A stretch of 64,000 bases of DNA from Virgisporangium aurantiacum (GTDB lineage Bacteria > Actinomycetota > Actinomycetes > Mycobacteriales > Micromonosporaceae): assembly GCF_016863635.1 (NCBI RefSeq), contig NZ_BOPG01000005.1, positions 85,483 through 149,482 on the forward strand, written 5' to 3'. The translations under genes were made by a program, and so were the position numbers. The notes under the pieces were generated by a model. That model was not told where the DNA came from. It was given only the letters and a program-made list of their open reading frames with translations, and searched no databases. How positions within the stretch are numbered: the stretch's first letter is position 1; every line of letters begins with the position of its first letter. Of the stretch, positions 60,327-64,000 are shown in pieces.

Positions 60327-61124
60327 TCAGCGCTTCTTCAAGCAGAGGACGTAGTCGCCGCCGCTGCCGGGCGACTTGTCCATCACGTAGCTGGCATTCC
60401 ACTTGCCGCTACCGGCGAACGTGTCGCACTTGTTCTCGTCGGTGCTGCCGGGGACCTTGGCCACGACCTCGTACGAGTTGGCCGTGGTGCAGGCGACCTT
60501 GCGCACCTCGGGGTCGTTCTCGGTGCCCTCGTTGACGAAGCAGTCGCCCTTCACGAAGGTGTCGGGGTTGCTCCCCCCGGAACCGCTCGTGGGCGTGGAC
60601 GTCCGGGTGTTGGTGGCCGTCGAGGTGGGACGGCCGGTGGTGCTGGCGCCGCCGGACGGGCTGGCCGTCGACGTCGCGGTGGGGTCGGCGACCGGGTCCT
60701 TGTCGTCGTCCTTGGTGAGGGTGTACGCCGCGAAGATGCCACCACCACAGAGCGCGAGCAGAACGATGCCCGCGATGATCAGGACGATCTTGGTGCCACC
60801 GCCGCCGCGGGCCGGAGCCGGCGGCTGGTAGCCACCGTAGCCACCGGGCTGCTGGCCGAAGCCCTGCTGCTGCTGGGCGTAGGGGTCCTGGAAGCCACCG
60901 CCCGCGCCGTACGGATCGGCGGGCGGCGGGTAGCCGCCACCGGGCGGCGGCGGGAAGCCACCGGCGCCCGACACGGGCGGCTGGTAGCCACCGCCGGGCG
61001 GGAAAGCTGAGGTGGGCGGCGGGTATCCGCCAGGGTTCTGGGGTGGCGGATACTGCGGAGCACCGCCGTACGGATCCTGGGGCGGCCCACCCCACGGCTG
61101 CTGGGGGGGATCGTAGTTGGACAT
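60327..61124 (-). CDS. LppU/SCO3897-like membrane protein
   Basis: 265 aa from ATG 61124. The first 110 residues are a Pro/Gly/Tyr/Gln-rich cytoplasmic region (PPQQPWGGPPQDPYGGAPQY and similar). One membrane helix follows (TKIVLIIAGIVLLALCGGGI), then a Thr/Ser/Pro-rich stalk and an extracellular domain with four cysteines (KGDCFVNEGTEND, VACTTANSYEVV, DENKCDTFAGSG, DYVLCLKKR). The domain matches LppU/SCO3897-type proteins of mycobacteria and Streptomyces, whose role in the envelope is unknown. Confidence 0.85.
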   Translation of the reverse strand: MSNYDPPQQPWGGPPQDPYGGAPQYPPPQNPGGYPPPTSAFPPGGGYQPPVSGAGGFPPPPGGGYPPPADPYGAGGGFQDPYAQQQQGFGQQPGGYGGYQPPAPARGGGGTKIVLIIAGIVLLALCGGGIFAAYTLTKDDDKDPVADPTATSTASPSGGASTTGRPTSTATNTRTSTPTSGSGGSNPDTFVKGDCFVNEGTENDPEVRKVACTTANSYEVVAKVPGSTDENKCDTFAGSGKWNASYVMDKSPGSGGDYVLCLKKR

Positions 61125-61350
61125 CAAACTCCTCGGGGTGCCTACCGTGCTCGCCAGTGGACTCACGGCACCCGTTGCACGGTAGCGCCTACCGTCCAGT
61201 CGTGCCGGCCCGCCGTGACCGGCGTCATAGCCTACGACATATCTATACGGGCCGCGTCCCCCACGGGTTCAGGCCGAACGGGCCGATCCTGCATGTTCCG
61301 GACCCGACCGGGGTATTGCCGCAGAACAACCCCGATCTGGGAGGTACCCG

Positions 61351-62064
61351 GTGATCCGCCGCCTTGCGGTTCTCGCTGCCGTCGTCCTGGCGACGGGTGC
61401 CTGCTTCGTCGGCACCGGCTCCGACGACTCGGGTCAGCCCGAACCGGGCTCGCCCGCGCCCGGCAGCCCGGGAAACCGGGCCGAGCAGCCCAGCACCGAG
61501 GAGTTCGAGAAGGACATCCGCGACGCCGCCAGCAGCGCCGCCGACTACTGGAAGGCCGTGTTCGACCGCTCCGGCATCCGGTTCACCCGGGTCCGCGACA
61601 TCTTCCCCTACACCAGGGAGGGCGAGGTGAGCTGCGGCGGCGACCCGATCCCCGCGAACAACGCCGTCTACTGCTCGGCCGGCGACTTCATCGCCTACGA
61701 CGCCAACTTCGCGGTGACGGCGTTCGCGAAGGTCGGTGACGCGTTCCTCTACTACCTTCTCGGGCACGAATACGCGCACGGTATCCAGGTGCGTCTGGGC
61801 ATCCAGTACTCGTACACGATCCAGCAGGAGCTGCAGGCCGACTGCATGGCCGGCGCCTACATCGGCGACTCGGTCAAATCGGGCGCGCTCACCCTGGAGG
61901 ACGGCGACATCAACGAGTTCCGCGACGGGCTGCTCGCCGTCGGTGACGACCCGAGCGTCCCGTGGTTCACGCCGGGCGCCCACGGCACCGCCGCCCAGCG
62001 CTCCGAGTCGTTCTTCAGCGGGTACGAGAAGTCGCTCGCCGCCTGCGACCTCCCCCGCGGCTGA
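61351..62064 (+). CDS. Neutral zinc metallopeptidase lipoprotein (YpfJ-like)
   Basis: 237 aa, GTG 61351. N-terminal lipobox LATGAC gives Cys18 as the lipid anchor. HEYAHGIQVRLGIQ around residue 140 is the HExxH zinc motif, followed by QQELQADCMAGAYIGDSV with the third ligand. This is the pattern of the YpfJ/neutral zinc metallopeptidase family. It would act on the outer face of the membrane; substrates are unknown. The last 208 nt lie antisense to the 3' end of the GT2-GtrA gene. Confidence 0.85.
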   Translation: MIRRLAVLAAVVLATGACFVGTGSDDSGQPEPGSPAPGSPGNRAEQPSTEEFEKDIRDAASSAADYWKAVFDRSGIRFTRVRDIFPYTREGEVSCGGDPIPANNAVYCSAGDFIAYDANFAVTAFAKVGDAFLYYLLGHEYAHGIQVRLGIQYSYTIQQELQADCMAGAYIGDSVKSGALTLEDGDINEFRDGLLAVGDDPSVPWFTPGAHGTAAQRSESFFSGYEKSLAACDLPRG

Positions 62065-63257
62065 GGTCCCGACGAGCGGCGGAACATCAGCCGCAACAAC
62101 AGGAACCGCACCAGCGTCGCCACCAGGTTCGCGACGGTCAGGATCACCACCTCGACCGCGCGGGGCGGCTCCGCCGCCAACCCGGACAGCAGCATGAGCG
62201 CCCCGCTGGTCACCACCAGCCCGATGCCGAAGATCACCAGCCCCTGCAGGTGGTGCCGGCCGAGGCCGGATGAGCCCCGCACACCGAACGTGAGTCGCCT
62301 GTTCGCGGCCGTGTTCGCCACCGCGGTAACAAGTAGCGCCAGCAGGTTCGCCGGCTGCGGCCCGACGCCGAGCCGCAGCAGCGCGTAGATAACAAGGTAG
62401 GCCAGCGTGCTGGCGACCCCGATCGCGGCGAACCGCAGGAGCTGGCCGCCCAGGCCGTCCGGCACGCCCGGCCGCTGCCGACCCAGCTCCCGCCGCAGCC
62501 CCTGCATCGGCAGCGCACCGGTGGCCAGGCCCCGGCCGAGCCGCGCGATGCCCTTGAGATCGGCGACCGCCGTCGCCACGATGTCGACCCGGCTGTCGGG
62601 GTCGTCGACCCAGTCCACCGGCACCTCGTGGATGCGCAGGCCGGCCCGCTGGGCCAGCACGAGCAGTTCGGTGTCGAAGAACCAGCCGGTGTCCTGCACC
62701 AGCGGCAGCAGCCGGGCGGCGACGTCGGACCGGATCGCCTTGAACCCGCACTGGGCGTCGGAGAACGACGCCGCGAGCGTGCGCCGCAGCAGCAGGTTGT
62801 AGCCGCGCGAGATGAGCTCCCGCTTGGGTCCGCGCACCACCCGCGAGCCGCGCGCCAGGCGGCTGCCGATCGCGAGGTCGGAGTGCCCGGAGATGAGCGG
62901 CGCCACCAGCGGCAGCAGCGCCGCCAGGTCGGTCGACAGGTCGACGTCCATGTAGGCGAGAACGGGGGCGTCCGAGCCGGTCCAGGCCGCGCGGAGCGCA
63001 CGGCCGCGGCCCTTGGCGTCGAGACGCAGGTGGACGACGTGAGCGAACTCCCCGGCGAGCTGACGCGCGACCACCGGCGTGTCGTCGACGCTGGCGTTGT
63101 CGGCGATCGTGATCCGGAACGGGTACGGCAGGTGCGCTTCGAGGTAGGCGTGCAGCCGCCGGACGCACGGGCCGAGGTCGCGTTCCTCGTTGTATACCGG
63201 GATCACCACGTCCAGGACGGGCGTGCCGCTCGGCCTGGTCAAGGTCGGGATGCTCAT
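61857..63257 (-). CDS. GT2 glycosyltransferase with C-terminal GtrA-type membrane domain
   Basis: 466 aa from ATG 63257. A GT-A fold comes first (VLDVVIPVYNEERDLGPCVR, ADNASVDDTPVVARQLAGEF, LAYMDVDLSTDLAALLPLVA, FSDAQCGFKAIRSDVAARLL), as in dolichyl/polyprenyl-phosphate sugar synthases. From about 265 four GtrA helices follow (FAAIGVASTLAYLVIYALLR, NLLALLVTAVANTAANRRLT). The protein should load a sugar on polyprenyl phosphate and may move it across the membrane. The C-terminal 70 residues are read antisense to the zinc peptidase gene and may be poorly conserved. Confidence 0.9.
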   Translation of the reverse strand: MSIPTLTRPSGTPVLDVVIPVYNEERDLGPCVRRLHAYLEAHLPYPFRITIADNASVDDTPVVARQLAGEFAHVVHLRLDAKGRGRALRAAWTGSDAPVLAYMDVDLSTDLAALLPLVAPLISGHSDLAIGSRLARGSRVVRGPKRELISRGYNLLLRRTLAASFSDAQCGFKAIRSDVAARLLPLVQDTGWFFDTELLVLAQRAGLRIHEVPVDWVDDPDSRVDIVATAVADLKGIARLGRGLATGALPMQGLRRELGRQRPGVPDGLGGQLLRFAAIGVASTLAYLVIYALLRLGVGPQPANLLALLVTAVANTAANRRLTFGVRGSSGLGRHHLQGLVIFGIGLVVTSGALMLLSGLAAEPPRAVEVVILTVANLVATLVRFLLLRLMFRRSSGPQPRGRSQAASDFSYPLKNDSERWAAVPWAPGVNHGTLGSSPTASSPSRNSLMSPSSRVSAPDLTESPM

Positions 63258-63331
63258 GCCAGAACGATCGTTCCGCCCCCTGTCCCGACCGTGTGGCAAC
63301 CCTATGCCCCACCTATGAACACCCCCGGAGT

Positions 63332-63401
63332 CGATCTTGCAGTTGTGCCCGCCTTTTCGCCGGAATTCGCCCGTTTTTTGGCGAGCACAACTGCAAGATC
63401 G
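63332..63401. repeat. 17-bp perfect inverted repeat, palindromic intergenic element
   Basis: CGATCTTGCAGTTGTGC (63332-63348) is the exact reverse complement of GCACAACTGCAAGATCG (63385-63401), with a 36-nt loop that itself contains GCC/GGC pairs. It lies in the 238-nt gap between the two glycosyltransferase genes. Arms and context resemble dispersed intergenic palindromes of this group rather than a plain terminator. Confidence 0.75.
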
Positions 63402-63434
63402 GCGACGTTGAGCCCACCGGACCGTACGTTTGCG

Positions 63435-63492
63435 GATCTTGGACTCCCCGCGGTGCCATAACCCCTACGGGAGTCCAAGATCGCGGGGAGTT
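63435..63492. repeat. Second palindromic element with two alternative hairpins
   Basis: GATCTTGGACTCCC (63435-63448) pairs exactly with GGGAGTCCAAGATC (63469-63482), 20-nt loop. In addition ACTCCCCGCG (63443-63452) can pair with CGCGGGGAGT (63483-63492), so two overlapping foldings compete. It shares the GATCTTG/CAAGATC tips with the element 33 nt upstream, and its end is 4 nt from the stop of the YkcB-like gene. Confidence 0.7.
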
Positions 63493-63495
63493 GGG

Positions 63496-64000
63496 CTACG
63501 AGAGGTCGTAGATGGTTACTCCGCCGACGGTTTGGGCGTCGTAGTTCTCGGACACCCAGGTGGCGATCTCCTGGGCGGCCTCGCTGCCGCCGTTGGAGCG
63601 CATCCCGCCGCTGCCGACGAAGTAGTGGATCCTTCCGTCCGCGACGTACTGCTGGAACTGCTCCAGTGTCGGGGCGGGGTCGCTGCCGTTGAAGCCGCCG
63701 ATCGCCATCACCGGGAGGCCGGTGCCGAGTTGGATGCCGGCGGCGCTGTTCGCACCCACGGCGGCGGCCACCCACGTGTAGGAGTCGGCGTCGGTCTTCA
63801 GCCGGGACACCAACTCGGCCGACGGGGTGCCGGCGGTCAGCAGGCCGCCGATGCCGCCGCCACCGCCGTTGCGGGTGCCGTTGGACGCGCCGCCGGGTGC
63901 CATTCCGCCCCGGCCGCCGAAGGCCTGGCCGCCATTCGCACCGCCATTGGCGCCGTTCGCGCCGGCCTGGCCGTTGGCGCCGGCTTGGGCGCCGTTGGCG
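63496..64000 (-). CDS. C-terminal part of a YkcB/ArnT-like membrane glycosyltransferase
   Basis: The gene enters from the right edge; only the last 167 residues are seen. They begin with a Gly/Ala/Asn/Gln-rich tract of ANG and AGANG repeats, then TPSAELVSRLKTDADSYTWV, QLGTGLPVMAIGGFNGSDPA and FQQYVADGRIHYFVGSGGMR, the C-terminal region of actinobacterial GT39-type proteins annotated as YkcB-like mannosyltransferases. The membrane helices and catalytic loops lie outside the window. A neighbouring polyprenyl-phosphate sugar synthase on the same strand could make its donor. Confidence 0.85.
   Translation of the reverse strand, partial: ANGAQAGANGQAGANGANGGANGGQAFGGRGGMAPGGASNGTRNGGGGGIGGLLTAGTPSAELVSRLKTDADSYTWVAAAVGANSAAGIQLGTGLPVMAIGGFNGSDPAPTLEQFQQYVADGRIHYFVGSGGMRSNGGSEAAQEIATWVSENYDAQTVGGVTIYDLS

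Noticed and set aside
63332..63492. CRISPR array
   Set aside because: Two inverted repeats, not regularly spaced direct repeats with unique spacers; no cas genes in the window.

Overview
The window is very GC-rich actinobacterial DNA with gene content typical of the Micromonosporaceae (Micromonospora/Actinoplanes relatives): SARP/BTAD regulators, SigE-family and extended ECF sigma factors, LppU-like and YkcB-like envelope proteins, many GTG/TTG starts and possibly leaderless promoters. No 16S rRNA or other species marker is present, so the family assignment is an inference.

Positions 1-9140 are the right-hand part of an actinomycete integrative and conjugative element (AICE). A leftward module (zinc-ribbon peptide, DUF6284-like, unknown protein, 52-aa membrane peptide, DUF2637 protein, SSB, FtsK/TraB translocase cut by the left edge) diverges from a rightward GntR-PP2C-NUDIX operon across a cluster of TAAGACGT operators. 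Lower-GC cargo follows: an HNH-like protein, an XRE/ImmA-type regulator split by one in-frame TGA, and an orphan. The element ends in the 3' part of a tRNA-Arg(CCG), the probable attR. Integrase, excisionase and replication initiator would lie beyond the left edge.

Positions 9141-14750 hold two small membrane proteins and a pectin locus: an ECF sigma factor fused through a zinc motif and one membrane helix to a PL9-like domain lacking key catalytic residues, divergent from a lectin-PL3 pectate lyase and an intact PL9 pectate lyase. The PL3 promoter carries a perfect LacI-type palindrome.

Positions 14757-24169 are the most unusual part. A 53-aa RiPP-like precursor and an HExxH-type peptide-modifying enzyme (plus strand) converge, with a 3-nt gap, on a minus-strand operon of VMAP-type protein (nucleosidase + VMAP-C), MoxR AAA ATPase and a 1417-aa vWA/SAV_2336-NB-ARC-TPR protein. 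This looks like a vWA-MoxR-VMAP conflict system combined with a peptide-modification module.

Positions 24318-49887 are mostly chromosomal housekeeping and accessory genes: YccF, an FAD oxidoreductase, STAS and pentapeptide proteins, a BTAD regulator followed by helically phased GGGCA repeats before a methyltransferase, a CFA synthase-like protein, coupled GH13 and GH36 glycosidases, an AbiE-like regulator with a perfect-looking operator and a truncated partner, a heparan acetyltransferase/DUF418-like membrane protein, a secreted M1 peptidase, PaaK and PaaI, a membrane-anchored AA10 LPMO, a PQQ-type propeller and a SigE-family sigma with a membrane partner.

Positions 49953-64000 carry purC, a VOC/AraC pair, a sodium:solute symporter with a small membrane partner, and a three-gene unit in which a SARP-type regulator is flanked by MMPL and hemerythrin genes with CCAAG boxes phased at 11-12 bp on both sides. 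LppU-like, zinc peptidase, GT2-GtrA and a partial YkcB-like glycosyltransferase complete the window, with palindromic intergenic repeats between the last two. An 11-bp palindrome, TCCACWGTGGA, recurs far above expectation inside coding genes of the chromosomal part.
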